A stretch of 64,000 nt of DNA from Bradyrhizobium sp. CCBAU 53338 (GCF_015291665.1 NZ_CP030048.1:558001-622000), one strand, 5' to 3'. Counted from the first letter of the stretch, positions 55,590 to 64,000 are shown. Numbers and translations: made by a program. The notes: a model not told the origin generated them from the letters alone.

Positions 55590-55868
55590 CTAATTTTCCC
55601 CCGGCGCCTGCGCGTGGATGGCCAGCGCATGCACGCTGCCGGAAAGTTCCGCGGCCAGCGCCGCATTTATCATGCGGTGACGGTCGACCCGGCTCTTCCC
55701 TTTGAAGGCCCGAGACACGATATAGACGCGGAAGTGCGTCTCGCCGCTCGGCCGATGGCCGGCGTGGCCCTCATGCAAATGTGACTCGTCGACGACTTGC
55801 AGGCTTTCCGGCGTGAAAGCTTCCTGCAACTTGTTGCTGATAGTGTCTTTCATAACCATGAGTGCCAT
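55590..55868 (-). CDS. bolA: BolA-family protein
   Basis: 92 residues from the ATG at 55868, which has AGGA 4 bases upstream; 55859 and 55853 are alternatives. The ESLQVVDESHLHEGHAGHRP and GETHFRVYIVSRAFKGKSRV blocks, with the conserved His residues, define BolA. The family works with monothiol glutaredoxins in iron-sulfur trafficking and acts as a transcription regulator. It is divergent from the dnaJ-like gene, a usual Rhizobiales pair. Confidence 0.92.
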   Translation of the reverse strand: MALMVMKDTISNKLQEAFTPESLQVVDESHLHEGHAGHRPSGETHFRVYIVSRAFKGKSRVDRHRMINAALAAELSGSVHALAIHAQAPGEN

Positions 55869-56019
55869 TAAATCCTGCGATCGCGCTCCGTCAATTGCAT
55901 AAGGCCGTCTCCGGCGGCCGTAGTTCAAGCGACGCCGAAGTGAAACTTCGGTTACGGGTAGTCAGCTAATTGCGATGTCAAGACTTGAAGGTTTTTGCAT
56001 TGCGTAGTCAAAGTCAGCC

Positions 56020-56652
56020 ATGCCGATCGATTCATCAAAGTTCTTCGACTCCATCCGTGTGAAGCCGCGGGGTAAGCAGCCCGAGGCGAAACCGCGGGAC
56101 ACCGTGGTCGCCTGCGAGTGGGCCGGGTGCCAGAACAAGGGCGCGCATCGCGCGCCGAAGGGCCGTGATAACCAGCGCGAGTACTGGCACTTCTGCCTGG
56201 ACCACGTGCGCGAGTACAACCAGAACTACAATTTCTTCTCAGGCATGAATGCCGACGCCGTTGCGCGCTATCAGAAGGACGCGCTGACCGGACACCGCCC
56301 GACCTGGAAGATGGGCGCCAACGGCGGCAAGAAGGGTGCGGAAGCCGAGATCGACATGGCCTCCGATCCGTTCAGCATGTTCAGCGAGATCAACGGCCGC
56401 GCCAGTTGGCGGAAGGGTCCGGAGGCGGAGCCCAAGGCCGAAACGCGCAAGGTCATGAACGCCGAGCGCAAGGCGCTCCAGGTCATGGGCCTCGGTCCGA
56501 ATTCCACGCTCGCCGACGTCAAGACCAAGTACAAGGCGCTGGTCAAGCAGCACCACCCCGATGCCAACGGCGGCGACCGCTCCACCGAAGACCGCCTGAT
56601 CGAGATCATCAAGGCGTACAACTATTTGAAGACTGTGGTCCGGGAGGCCTGA
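56020..56652 (+). CDS. DnaJ-like (J-domain) protein with C-terminal J domain
   Basis: 210 residues. The J domain is at the C-terminus (about 147-208), with the HPD at 179-181 in KYKALVKQHHPDANGG. The N-terminal 140 residues have a Cys pair in VVACEWAGCQNKG and a conserved YWHFCLDHVREYNQNYNFFS segment of unknown function. It is a co-chaperone for an Hsp70-type partner. In most Rhizobiales cobS follows directly, but here the IS and three other genes lie between. Confidence 0.92.
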   Translation: MPIDSSKFFDSIRVKPRGKQPEAKPRDTVVACEWAGCQNKGAHRAPKGRDNQREYWHFCLDHVREYNQNYNFFSGMNADAVARYQKDALTGHRPTWKMGANGGKKGAEAEIDMASDPFSMFSEINGRASWRKGPEAEPKAETRKVMNAERKALQVMGLGPNSTLADVKTKYKALVKQHHPDANGGDRSTEDRLIEIIKAYNYLKTVVREA

Positions 56653-56675
56653 GGGCTACGGGGCTCGCTTTCTTC

Positions 56676-56782
56676 CCTTCTCCCCTTGTGGGAGAAGGTG
56701 GCGCGTAGCGCCGGATGAGGGGTTGCATCCGCGAATTCAGATGCGCGAGGTTCGCGCGCGGAGAGAACCCCTCTCCCACAAG
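56676..56782. repeat. left part of a palindromic repeat interrupted by the IS element
   Basis: CCTTCTCCC-cttgt-GGGAGAAGG (56676-56698) is followed by GTAGCGCCGGATGAGGGG and ends ACCCCTCTCCCACAAG. On the far side of the IS the sequence resumes as ACAAGGGGAGAGGG (57909-57922). Rejoined, this gives a second hairpin CCTCTCCC-acaag-GGGAGAGG. The paired-hairpin design is a known Bradyrhizobium intergenic repeat type. Confidence 0.7.
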
Positions 56783-57908
56783 GGGCCTGTTGCGCTACTG
56801 CCTTTTGATGCGGGAGACGTAAGGAGAGAGGGCGTTGTCGGCCCCGATTGTCGGGCCGAAGCTGTATTTTGCGCCCTTGATGGGCGTCAGGCGGCGATCG
56901 TGGCCCACCGCCTCATATTGAACGCGATGGAGGCAAGCAGGACTTGTCCGCGTGCCTTGGCGAGACCGACGTATCGGATGCAGGTGAGCCGCATCCGACG
57001 TTTGAGGGTGGCAAAGGTTGTCTCCACCGTTGCCCGTCGTCGTGCGATGAGACGGTTGTAGCGTTTGAGCCTCGGCGGCAGTTCCGGGTGATGCCTGTTG
57101 GGACGGCGGGCGATGCGGGGCTTCTTGCCTTCCGCTTTCAGCCGCGCCCGCCGGGCGTGGGTGTCGTAGGCCGCATCGGCCCATACCACGGCTTCGTCGC
57201 CGCGGATCAGTTCGTCGGCTGGCGTTGTATCGTTGATATTGGCGGGCGTGGTCAGGACTGAGCGGATCAGACCGGATCCCTCGTCGACACCCATGTGAGC
57301 CTTGTAGCCGAAGGTCGAACCACCCTTGCCCTGTCGCTTGGTGAACCGGGCGTCTGGGTCGTTTGATGGACGATCCTCCTTGGGAGGAGCTGAGACGGCC
57401 TGGATCAGGGTCGCGTCGAGCATCGTGCCGCGCTTGAGGATGACACCAGCATTCTCAAGCTGGCGGTCCAGCTCGCCAAACAACTTCTCCAGCAGGCCTT
57501 GTTCGATGAGTTGATTCCGGAAACGGTTCAGAACCGTATGGTCGGGCGTCGCATCCTCGAGGCTCAGACCAACGAAGCGCTTGAACGACAGCCGGTCGCT
57601 CAGCGCTTCCTCAAGCTCGCGGTCCGAAAGACCATAGAGCGACTGCAACAGCAGCGCCCGAAACAGCACCAACACCGCGTACCCCGGCTGACCGGGTCCC
57701 TTCTCGTCCCGCAAATGGCCGATCAGCTTCTCGAACCGGTACCACTTGACCAGGCCGGCCAGCCGATCCAGCGACGCATTGGCGCCGGCTCCCTTCGGCA
57801 TCAGCGCATCTACAAAGCTCGGCTGTCCCGTCTGCTTCACCGCCATCGTCATTCCCCCAAAAGGCTCAACCGCAGGGAATCACAACTGGCGAATTACGCA
57901 ACAGGCCC
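56783..57908 (-). mobile_element. IS5-family insertion sequence, 1126 bp
   Basis: The element has matching 12-base ends, GGGCCTGTTGCG at 56783-56794 and CGCAACAGGCCC at 57897-57908, and one transposase gene. It is flanked by ACAAG on both sides (56778-56782 and 57909-57913). Because the target is palindromic, the ends and direct repeat can be slid by a few bases (a 7- or 9-base repeat is also possible). It is intact and may be mobile. Confidence 0.88.
56887..57852 (-). CDS. IS5-family transposase (DDE type)
   Basis: 321 residues. The DUF772 N-terminal domain (about 40-115; GYAVLVLFRALLLQSLYGLS, LSDRLSFKRFVGLSLEDATP) precedes the DDE core, with the first Asp in GTMLDATLIQAV, the second in VWADAAYDT and the Glu in RRATVETTFATLKRR. 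It is a single full-length frame with no frameshift, so the IS is likely active. It cuts and joins the terminal inverted repeats. Confidence 0.93.
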   Translation of the reverse strand: MTMAVKQTGQPSFVDALMPKGAGANASLDRLAGLVKWYRFEKLIGHLRDEKGPGQPGYAVLVLFRALLLQSLYGLSDRELEEALSDRLSFKRFVGLSLEDATPDHTVLNRFRNQLIEQGLLEKLFGELDRQLENAGVILKRGTMLDATLIQAVSAPPKEDRPSNDPDARFTKRQGKGGSTFGYKAHMGVDEGSGLIRSVLTTPANINDTTPADELIRGDEAVVWADAAYDTHARRARLKAEGKKPRIARRPNRHHPELPPRLKRYNRLIARRRATVETTFATLKRRMRLTCIRYVGLAKARGQVLLASIAFNMRRWATIAA

Positions 57909-57952
57909 ACAAGGGGAGAGGGAAAGCGCTTCGTTCCACCCGAGCTACCTCA

Positions 57953-59056
57953 TCACGCAACGTATGGCTTCGGCATCGCGCCCACATAGGACGAACTCGG
58001 CCGGATCAACCGGCCCGTCCGCTGCTGTTCGCGCGCGTGCGCGGTCCATCCTGCACTACGCGCCACCGCGAAGATCGGCGTGAAGGCCTGCCTTGGAATC
58101 GCCAGCGCATCGAGCAGGATCGCGGTGAAGAACTCGACATTGGTCTCCAGCGGCCGCTCTGGATTCTTCTTGCGGAGTGCTGCGCGGATATAGGCTTCGA
58201 CCTCGCCGGCAAACGGCAGATCGGCGCCGTTGGACGCGAGCGCCTCGACCGCGGTCTTCAGCACATCGGCGCGCGGATCGCGCACGCGATAGACGCGGTG
58301 GCCAAAGCCCATCATCCGTTCGCCGCGCGCCAGCGCCGCATCGACCCAGGGCTGGATCCGCTCGCGCGATCCGATCGCGTCGAGCATTTCCAGCACCGGC
58401 TCCGGCGCGCCGCCATGCAGCGGACCGGTGAGTGCGCAATAGCCGGCGGTGACGGCCGCGAACAGATCGGCCTGTGTCGAGGCCACCACGCGTGCGGTGA
58501 AGGTCGAGGCGTTCATGCCGTGATCACTGGCGGTGACGAGATAGGCATCGAGCGCAGTGACCTCGCGTGCGGCCGGCGCGCGCCCATGCAGCATGCGCAG
58601 CGCATCGGCGGCGTGGCTGAGGTTCGGATCGGGTGCGACCGGATCGAGCCCTTTTGCGCGCCGGACCAGCGCGCCCGCGATAACCGGAAACGCGCCGACG
58701 ATGGTCGCTTCATGCGCGAGGCCGTGCTCGGCGCGCAATCCCGCGACCGCCGCACGAAACCCGTCGACGATCCCCATGCCTTGCGTCGTCGGCAGCAGGC
58801 CGGAAAGCCGAGCAAAGGCGCGCTCGCGCGCCGCCCCCAGGCTCGCCCGCACATTGGCTTCGCTCAGCGTGGTCTGGCTGGCGCCATTCCAGAGCCGGGC
58901 GGTGACGCCCTCGAAACTCGAGGCGGAGGCGAGCGTGCCGACATGCTCGCCGGCAATGATCAACTCGCCGCGCTCGCCATCGACATGGCTCAGCACGGTT
59001 TCGGCTGCGGGAACGCCGTCCAGCCCGATCTGGCTTTTGGTGAGGTGGATGTTCAT
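57953..59056 (-). CDS. citrate synthase family protein, catalytic Asp replaced by Glu
   Basis: 367 residues from the ATG at 59056 (the frame is open to 59209 without support). Two of the three catalytic residues are present: His in TGPLHGGAPEP and His in MGFGHRVYRVRDPRAD. The third, usually Asp in an NVDFY-like motif, is Glu in NVEFFTAILLDAL. The C-terminal WTAHAREQQRTGRLIRPSSS fits the family. The Asp to Glu change may lower or alter activity. It is divergent from the helix-turn-helix homologue with 82 bases between the starts, so they are probably co-regulated. Confidence 0.88.
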   Translation of the reverse strand: MNIHLTKSQIGLDGVPAAETVLSHVDGERGELIIAGEHVGTLASASSFEGVTARLWNGASQTTLSEANVRASLGAARERAFARLSGLLPTTQGMGIVDGFRAAVAGLRAEHGLAHEATIVGAFPVIAGALVRRAKGLDPVAPDPNLSHAADALRMLHGRAPAAREVTALDAYLVTASDHGMNASTFTARVVASTQADLFAAVTAGYCALTGPLHGGAPEPVLEMLDAIGSRERIQPWVDAALARGERMMGFGHRVYRVRDPRADVLKTAVEALASNGADLPFAGEVEAYIRAALRKKNPERPLETNVEFFTAILLDALAIPRQAFTPIFAVARSAGWTAHAREQQRTGRLIRPSSSYVGAMPKPYVA

Positions 59057-59138
59057 GGCCCAAATCTTCCTTTTGCACTGCACCGTGGGAAAATCGGGCC
59101 TCTCGACAGATTGATCAATCTTGATTACATCAATCAAT
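59057..59138. promoter_or_regulatory. divergent promoter of the citrate synthase pair with palindromic sites
   Basis: 82 bases between the two start codons. ATTGATCAAT (59110-59119) is a perfect 10-base palindrome, followed by TTGAT-tac-ATCAA (59121-59133) and a further TCAAT half-site before the ATG. These AT-rich repeats adjoin the gene whose product carries a helix-turn-helix, so they are good candidates for its binding sites. The link is an inference. Confidence 0.6.
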
Positions 59139-60353
59139 ATGAAAAATTCTGAAGGTCTGTATCTCTCCGCCCGGGAAGCCGCGGCCGAGCTCGCGATCTC
59201 GCCGGCCACGCTCTACGCCTATGTCAGCCGCGGCCTGATCCGCTCGGAGCCGACGCCCGACTCGCGCAAGAACCGCTACCGCGCCGAGGATGTCCGCGCA
59301 CTGAAGGAGCGTCGGGTGCCGTCGCCGGAGCCGCGGGGCTTGCGCAGTTTCGATGCCGATCTGCCTGTCATGGATACGGAGATCTCGACCATCACCGAGG
59401 AAGGCGCCATCTATCGCGGCGTCAACTGCGTCGATCTCGCCGAGAACGACACGCTGGAGCACACCGCAACGCTGCTCTGGGACGTCGCCGACGTCGATCC
59501 CTTCGCGCCCGACAATCAGCCGAAAATCTCCGATGAGATGCGTGCGATTGCGGAAGCTGCACGACGCGCGGCGCCGATCGATCGTGCGATCGCCGTGCTC
59601 GCGCTCGCGACGAGCGCCGATTCCCGGGCCTTCACCCGCGCGCCGGATGGCCGCGCGATGGTCGGCGCGCGCATCGTCCGGCTCCTCGTTGCCACGATGC
59701 TGAATTCCGAGCCGTCATCCGACGCCTTGCATCAGCAGATTGCGCGCGCCTGGGCTGCCGACAACAAGCATGCGGGCGATCTCATCCGCCGTGCACTGGT
59801 GCTGCTCGCCGATCACGAGCTGAACGCCTCGACCTTCACGGCGCGCTGCGCGGCTTCGACCGGGCTCAGTCTCTACGATTCCGTCATCGCCGGCCTCGCT
59901 GCGCTGAAAGGACCAAAGCATGGCGGCGCCGGCGTGCTGGCCTCGCAACTGGTCAAGACATTGGTCGATCGCGACGTCGAGCCGATGGTGCGCGAGCGCG
60001 TTGCGCTCGGCGAGCGTTTTCCGGGCTTCGGCCACGGCGTCTACAAGCGCGGCGATCCCCGTGCGCAATCGTTGCTGAATGCGCTGGCGCGCGCCGGCGC
60101 ACCGCGCAAATTCACGAAAGAGGTGCCGGATCGGATTGCGGAGGCGACCGGCGAGTTCGTCAACATCGACTACGTGCTCGCCGTGCTCGTGCACGCGCTG
60201 CGCCTGCCTGCAGGCAGCGAGCTCGCGCTCTTCGCGATGGCCCGCAGCGTCGGCTGGATCGCGCATGCCAGCGAGCAATTGCAGTTCGGCAAGCTGATCC
60301 GGCCGCGGGCACGGTATGTGGGGCCGGCGCCGGGGCGGAGGGCCGGAGCCTAG
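59139..60353 (+). CDS. helix-turn-helix-citrate synthase fusion protein
   Basis: 404 residues from the ATG at 59139. Residues 1-60 are a MerR/excisionase-like HTH: LYLSAREAAAELAISPATLY, AYVSRGLIRSEPTPDSRKNR and YRAEDVRALKERR. Residues about 75-395 are a full citrate synthase fold with catalytic His in LKGPKHGGAGV, His in GFGHGVYKRGDPRAQ and the Asp in VNIDYVLAVLVHAL, plus the Arg in LIRPRARYVG. Thus it combines DNA binding with an apparently intact active site. It may be a metabolite-sensing regulator, an enzyme, or both. The partner is the divergent gene at 57953. Confidence 0.88.
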   Translation: MKNSEGLYLSAREAAAELAISPATLYAYVSRGLIRSEPTPDSRKNRYRAEDVRALKERRVPSPEPRGLRSFDADLPVMDTEISTITEEGAIYRGVNCVDLAENDTLEHTATLLWDVADVDPFAPDNQPKISDEMRAIAEAARRAAPIDRAIAVLALATSADSRAFTRAPDGRAMVGARIVRLLVATMLNSEPSSDALHQQIARAWAADNKHAGDLIRRALVLLADHELNASTFTARCAASTGLSLYDSVIAGLAALKGPKHGGAGVLASQLVKTLVDRDVEPMVRERVALGERFPGFGHGVYKRGDPRAQSLLNALARAGAPRKFTKEVPDRIAEATGEFVNIDYVLAVLVHALRLPAGSELALFAMARSVGWIAHASEQLQFGKLIRPRARYVGPAPGRRAGA

Positions 60354-60359
60354 CTAAAT

Positions 60360-61019
60360 TCAGCCTCGGGGCTTGGCCGCCGCGACAACGCTGCCGTGCC
60401 TCCGGCGGATGGTCCAGATCGCCAGCCCCAGCACGATCGCGATGCCGACGACGCTGAAAATCCAGATGTGCTTGCCGATATGCTCATGGTGCGGCAGGCC
60501 GGCATATTGGTGCAGAGCCGAAACCGCCAGGACGCCCGGCAGCACATGGGCCGGCGCCCAGACCAGGATCGCCGGGATGTTCACCGCGTAGAATTTGGCC
60601 GGCGCCATGTCGAGCGCGCCGGCGGTAATCGGCACGAAGGCGCGGATCGGCGGCACGAAGCGGGCGAAGAACACGGCCCAGGTGCCGAAGCGATGGAAGA
60701 AGGCCTCGCTCTCCTCGACCACGCGCGGGTAATTCGCGAGCGGCCAGGTGTCGAGGATTTCGCGCTGCTGCCGATGCCCGACCCAGTAAGCCGATCCGTC
60801 GCCGAGCACGGCGCCGGTGACGGCCGCCAGCAGCACCCATTGCAGCTTCAACTCTCCGCCGGGAACCAGCGCGCTCAGCGCCAGGATGATGGTCGAGCCC
60901 GGGATCACCGATCCCACCACCGGCACAGCTTCGAGCAGCGCTGCCAGGAACAGGGTCAGATAGGCCAGCCACGCATGGACTGAGACGAAGGAGATCAGGG
61001 GATCAAGGAAGGACGTCAC
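60360..61019 (-). CDS. DedA-family (SNARE-associated/VTT) inner-membrane protein
   Basis: 219 residues from the GTG at 61019; an ATG at 61082 would add 21 residues. The VTT domain has SVIPGSTIILALSALVPGGE and LGDGSAYWVGHRQQ, then the conserved FFHRFGTWAVFFARFVPPIR, FVPITAGALDMAP. DedA proteins act in lipid flipping, membrane potential and cell division. It is convergent with the HTH-citrate synthase gene (6 bases apart). Confidence 0.9.
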   Translation of the reverse strand: MTSFLDPLISFVSVHAWLAYLTLFLAALLEAVPVVGSVIPGSTIILALSALVPGGELKLQWVLLAAVTGAVLGDGSAYWVGHRQQREILDTWPLANYPRVVEESEAFFHRFGTWAVFFARFVPPIRAFVPITAGALDMAPAKFYAVNIPAILVWAPAHVLPGVLAVSALHQYAGLPHHEHIGKHIWIFSVVGIAIVLGLAIWTIRRRHGSVVAAAKPRG

Positions 61020-61315
61020 GTCGTCTCTGTCACGGGCTGGGGCATTCGGGTTCAGACCCTTACATAAGTAAGGCGGGGCCAAGAAAGTGCCATTTGCTTG
61101 GGCAGGCGGCTGTCCGGCGCGAAATTTGGGCGAGATTTGCAGGGCAGCCTTCCCAAAATCGCGTTCCTTGCCTATCTAAATGAAAAGACAACGGAACTTT
61201 GATTGGCGCGCGGGCTTCTGCCGGCACGTTGTCTCTGATAGGTTCGCAGCCGCACCCAGCCGCAGCCAACGTGCAAATAACTGGTCTCGGGACCGCCCGG
61301 GGCCTCGGAGGATTG

Positions 61316-62314
61316 ATGACGACCGCCGCCCTGTCCAAAGTTGAGGAAGTTTCCGGTTTGCCCGACATGAAGGTGTCGGTGCGCCAGGTGTTCGGGATCG
61401 ACAGCGATCTCGAAGTGCCGGCCTATTCCGAAGTCGATCCTCACGTCCCTGAAGTCGATTCCGACTACCGTTTCGACCGCGCCACCACGCTCGCCATTCT
61501 CGCCGGCTTCGCCCGCAACCGCCGCGTGATGGTCACCGGCTATCACGGCACCGGCAAATCCACCCATATCGAGCAGGTCGCCGCTCGCCTGAACTGGCCC
61601 TGCGTGCGTGTCAACCTCGACAGCCACATCAGCCGTATCGACCTCGTCGGCAAGGACTCCATCGTGGTCCGCGACGGCAAGCAGGTCACCGAATTCCGTG
61701 ACGGCATCCTGCCCTGGGCGCTGCAGAACAACGTCGCGCTGGTGTTCGACGAATACGACGCCGGCCGTCCGGACGTGATGTTCGTGATCCAGCGCGTGCT
61801 GGAAGTCTCCGGCCGCCTGACGCTGCTCGACCAGAACAAGGTGATCAAGCCGCATCCGGCGTTCCGCCTGTTCGCGACCGCCAACACGGTCGGCCTCGGC
61901 GACACCTCGGGCCTCTATCACGGCACCCAGCAGATCAACCAGGGCCAGATGGACCGCTGGTCGATCGTCACCACGCTGAACTATCTCAGCCACGACGAGG
62001 AAGTGGAGATCGTGCTGGCCAAGGCCAAGCACTATCGCACCCAGGAAGGCCGCGACATCGTCAACAAGATGGTGCGCCTTGCCGATCTGACCCGCAACGC
62101 CTTCGCCAATGGCGACCTGTCCACGGTGATGAGCCCGCGCACGGTGATCACCTGGGCGGAAAACGCCGACATCTTCGGCGATATCGGCTTCGCCTTCCGC
62201 GTCACCTTCCTCAACAAGTGCGACGAGCTCGAGCGTCCCCTGGTCGCCGAGTTCTACCAGCGCTGCTTCAACGCGGAGCTGCCGGAATCGGCAGTCAACG
62301 TGGCGCTGTCCTGA
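61316..62314 (+). CDS. cobS: cobaltochelatase subunit CobS
   Basis: 332 residues from the ATG at 61316, with CGGAGG 5 bases upstream. It is an AAA+ ATPase: Walker A in [18 protein letters not shown], Walker B in [17 protein letters not shown], and [20 protein letters not shown]. With CobT and CobN it inserts cobalt into hydrogenobyrinate a,c-diamide in aerobic cobalamin synthesis. It is followed by cobT 54 bases downstream, with a hairpin between. Confidence 0.97.
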   Translation: MTTAALSKVEEVSGLPDMKVSVRQVFGIDSDLEVPAYSEVDPHVPEVDSDYRFDRATTLAILAGFARNRRVMVTGYHGTGKSTHIEQVAARLNWPCVRVNLDSHISRIDLVGKDSIVVRDGKQVTEFRDGILPWALQNNVALVFDEYDAGRPDVMFVIQRVLEVSGRLTLLDQNKVIKPHPAFRLFATANTVGLGDTSGLYHGTQQINQGQMDRWSIVTTLNYLSHDEEVEIVLAKAKHYRTQEGRDIVNKMVRLADLTRNAFANGDLSTVMSPRTVITWAENADIFGDIGFAFRVTFLNKCDELERPLVAEFYQRCFNAELPESAVNVALS

Positions 62315-62329
62315 TTTCCCTCTCGGTGT

Positions 62330-62355
62330 GTCGTCCCGGCCTTCGCCGGGGCGAC
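62330..62355 (+). terminator. hairpin between cobS and cobT
   Basis: An 11-base stem (GTCGTCCCGGC with GCCGGGGCGAC, one G-U pair) and a CTTC loop. The core is shared with the hairpin at 11600. No U-tract follows, so it probably stabilises or attenuates the cobS-cobT message and does not fully stop it. Confidence 0.55.
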
Positions 62356-62368
62356 GGATCAAGGTGAC

Positions 62369-64000
62369 ATGACCACCTCCAACTCCAAATTCCGCAACAG
62401 CAAGGAAGCGCCGACCGAGCCGTTCAAGCGCTCGGTGGCGTCCTGCCTGAAGGCGATCGCGAAGTCGCCCGAGCTCGATGTGAGCTTCGCGGCCGAGCGC
62501 CCGGGTCTCGCGCCCGGCAAGGCGCGGCTGCCCGAGCCCGCGCGCAAGATGACAAAACGCGATGCGGCGATCGTGCGCGGCCACGCGGATTCGATCGCGC
62601 TCAAGATCGCCTGTCACGACGCAAAGCTGCATCGCAAGCTGATGCCCGGCAATCCGCACGCGCGCGGCGTGTTCGAGGCAGTGGAGCAGGCGAGGGTCGA
62701 GGCGATCGGCGCGCGCCGCATGGCGGGCGTTGCGAAAAACCTCACCGCGATGCTCGACGATCACTTCCATCGCGGCAAGTTCGACGAGATCACCGACCGC
62801 GCCGACGCGCCGCTCGCCGATGCGCTGGCGATGCTGGTGCGCGAGCGCCTCACGGGCCTCGCGCCGCCCGCGGCCGCCAGGAAGATGGTCGATCTCTGGC
62901 GTCCCATTCTCGAAGACAAGATCGGCAAGCGGCTCGACCGGCTCGACGGCGTGGTCGAGGACCAGACCAAGTTCGGCGACGCCGTGCATGACCTGCTGAC
63001 CGCGCTCGAGCTCGGCGACGAGCGCAACGCCGACAGCGAGGACAACGACGACAACGACGAGAACCAGGACGGCGACAACGATCAGTCCGGAGCGGAAGGC
63101 TCGCCCGATTCCGACGCCGCGCAGGAGATGAGCGCCGACCAGGCGCAGGCCTCCAGCGAGGAGATGAGCGAGAGCGCGATGGAAAGCGCGCAGGCCTCGA
63201 CCTCGGACACCTTCGACGACGGCGAGCTCGGCGACGACGAGACGCCGGGCGAGGCGACGCGTCCGAACGCGCACGGCAAGAACGAGCCGCGCGGGCCCGA
63301 ATATCACGCCTTCGCGCCCAAGTTCGACGAGGTCATCGCCGCCGAGGACCTCTGCGACCATGACGAGCTGGAGCGCCTGCGCGCCTATCTCGACAAGCAG
63401 CTCGCGCATCTTCAGGGCATCGTCGCCCGCCTCGCCAACCGGCTGCAGCGCCGCCTGATGGCGCAGCAGAACCGCGCCTGGGAGTTCGATCTCGAAGAGG
63501 GCATTTTGGACCCCGCGCGCCTGTCGCGCGTCGTCACCGATCCCTATCACCCGCTGTCCTTCATGCACGAGAAGGAGGCGACGTTCCGCGACACGGTCGT
63601 CACGCTGCTGCTCGACAATTCCGGCTCTATGCGCGGCCGCCCGATCACGGTCGCGGCGACCTGCGCCGACATTCTCGCCCGCACGCTGGAGCGTTGCGGC
63701 GTCAAGGTCGAGATCCTGGGCTTCACCACGCGCGCCTGGAAGGGCGGGCAATCGCGCGAGGCGTGGCTCGCCGCCGGCAAGCCGGCCAATCCCGGCCGCC
63801 TCAACGATCTCCGCCACATCATCTACAAGTCCGCCGACGCGCCCTGGCGCCGTGCGCGGAAGAACCTCGGCCTGATGATGCGCGAGGGTCTGCTGAAGGA
63901 GAACATCGACGGCGAGGCGCTCGACTGGGCGCACAAGCGCCTGCTCGGCCGGCCCGAGCAGCGCAAGATCCTGATGATGATCTCGGACGGTGCGCCGGTC
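62369..64000 (+). CDS. cobT: cobaltochelatase subunit CobT (C-terminus off the right edge)
   Basis: The frame opens at the ATG at 62369 (AAGGTG 2 bases upstream) and is still open at the window end, so 544 residues are seen. The N-terminal domain ([20 protein letters not shown]) is followed by a long acidic, low-complexity linker (about 225-310; [19 protein letters not shown]) and a VWA domain with the MIDAS site [20 protein letters not shown] (about 412). It partners CobS in the cobalt chelatase. The C-terminal end of the VWA domain is missing. Confidence 0.95.
   Translation, partial: MTTSNSKFRNSKEAPTEPFKRSVASCLKAIAKSPELDVSFAAERPGLAPGKARLPEPARKMTKRDAAIVRGHADSIALKIACHDAKLHRKLMPGNPHARGVFEAVEQARVEAIGARRMAGVAKNLTAMLDDHFHRGKFDEITDRADAPLADALAMLVRERLTGLAPPAAARKMVDLWRPILEDKIGKRLDRLDGVVEDQTKFGDAVHDLLTALELGDERNADSEDNDDNDENQDGDNDQSGAEGSPDSDAAQEMSADQAQASSEEMSESAMESAQASTSDTFDDGELGDDETPGEATRPNAHGKNEPRGPEYHAFAPKFDEVIAAEDLCDHDELERLRAYLDKQLAHLQGIVARLANRLQRRLMAQQNRAWEFDLEEGILDPARLSRVVTDPYHPLSFMHEKEATFRDTVVTLLLDNSGSMRGRPITVAATCADILARTLERCGVKVEILGFTTRAWKGGQSREAWLAAGKPANPGRLNDLRHIIYKSADAPWRRARKNLGLMMREGLLKENIDGEALDWAHKRLLGRPEQRKILMMISDGAPV

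Noticed and set aside
61172..63934. Very long open frame antisense to cobS/cobT (920 codons)
   Set aside because: Shadow of the two cobaltochelatase genes, with unnatural composition and no ribosome site.

Overview
The window looks like chromosomal DNA from a high-GC alphaproteobacterium, most likely Bradyrhizobium or a close relative (Nitrobacteraceae). This rests on the GC-rich codon use, the gene orders and the protein sequences (PhaR-PhaA-PhaB, a cytoplasmic SAM-methyltransferase set, DUF4167, CobS/CobT), plus several Bradyrhizobium-type intergenic palindromic repeats. No rRNA, tRNA or CRISPR array was seen. Two genes run off the ends: a PilZ-PAS protein on the left and cobT on the right.

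Layout. 1-5.3 kb: PilZ-PAS signalling protein, a probable outer-membrane barrel protein, a hormone-sensitive-lipase-family esterase, a branched-chain aminotransferase, a methyltransferase and phaR. 5.6-7.8 kb: phaA and phaB, the first two steps of polyhydroxybutyrate synthesis, divergent from the repressor phaR. 7.9-13.8 kb: a DMT exporter, a flavin reductase-like protein, a cupin, gloB, a methyltransferase, DUF4167 and prmC. 13.9-20.6 kb: an inserted-looking block with a HIT protein, a branched-chain/amide-type ABC transporter operon (including a permease-ATPase fusion), a protein with an RpoA-CTD-like helix-hairpin-helix, and a MarR regulator. 20.6-31.6 kb: a housekeeping cluster (prfA, ptsP, lysC, PH-domain protein, ubiG, DMT transporter, DUF1178, nitrilase, grxC, comF, BioC-like methyltransferase). 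31.6-39 kb: mutT, a TadG-like protein, argJ, a parvulin and secA.

39.2-47.9 kb is an accessory amide-use locus: a GYD-domain protein and a MarR regulator are divergent from an AmiC-like sensor/binding protein, followed by an amidase and a complete HAAT-type ABC importer (permease, binding protein, permease, two ATPases). 48-56.7 kb: an L,D-transpeptidase lipoprotein, accA, xerD, a 48-residue membrane microprotein, aroK, aroB, a CNNM/CorC transporter, bolA and a DnaJ-like protein. 56.8-57.9 kb: an IS5-family element sits in the loop of a palindromic repeat. 58-60.4 kb: two divergent citrate synthase homologues, one carrying an N-terminal helix-turn-helix DNA-binding domain. The window ends with a DedA protein and the cobaltochelatase genes cobS and cobT.

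The most unusual content is the divergent citrate synthase pair. The helix-turn-helix fusion keeps the catalytic His/His/Asp set, its partner has Glu in place of the catalytic Asp, and their shared 82-base promoter carries AT-rich palindromes. Other points of interest are the AmiC-like protein without an obvious export signal next to a MarR gene and an AT-rich palindrome, the RpoA-CTD-like protein, and three places where usually adjacent housekeeping genes (prfA/prmC, argJ/mutT, dnaJ-like/cobS) are split by accessory genes.
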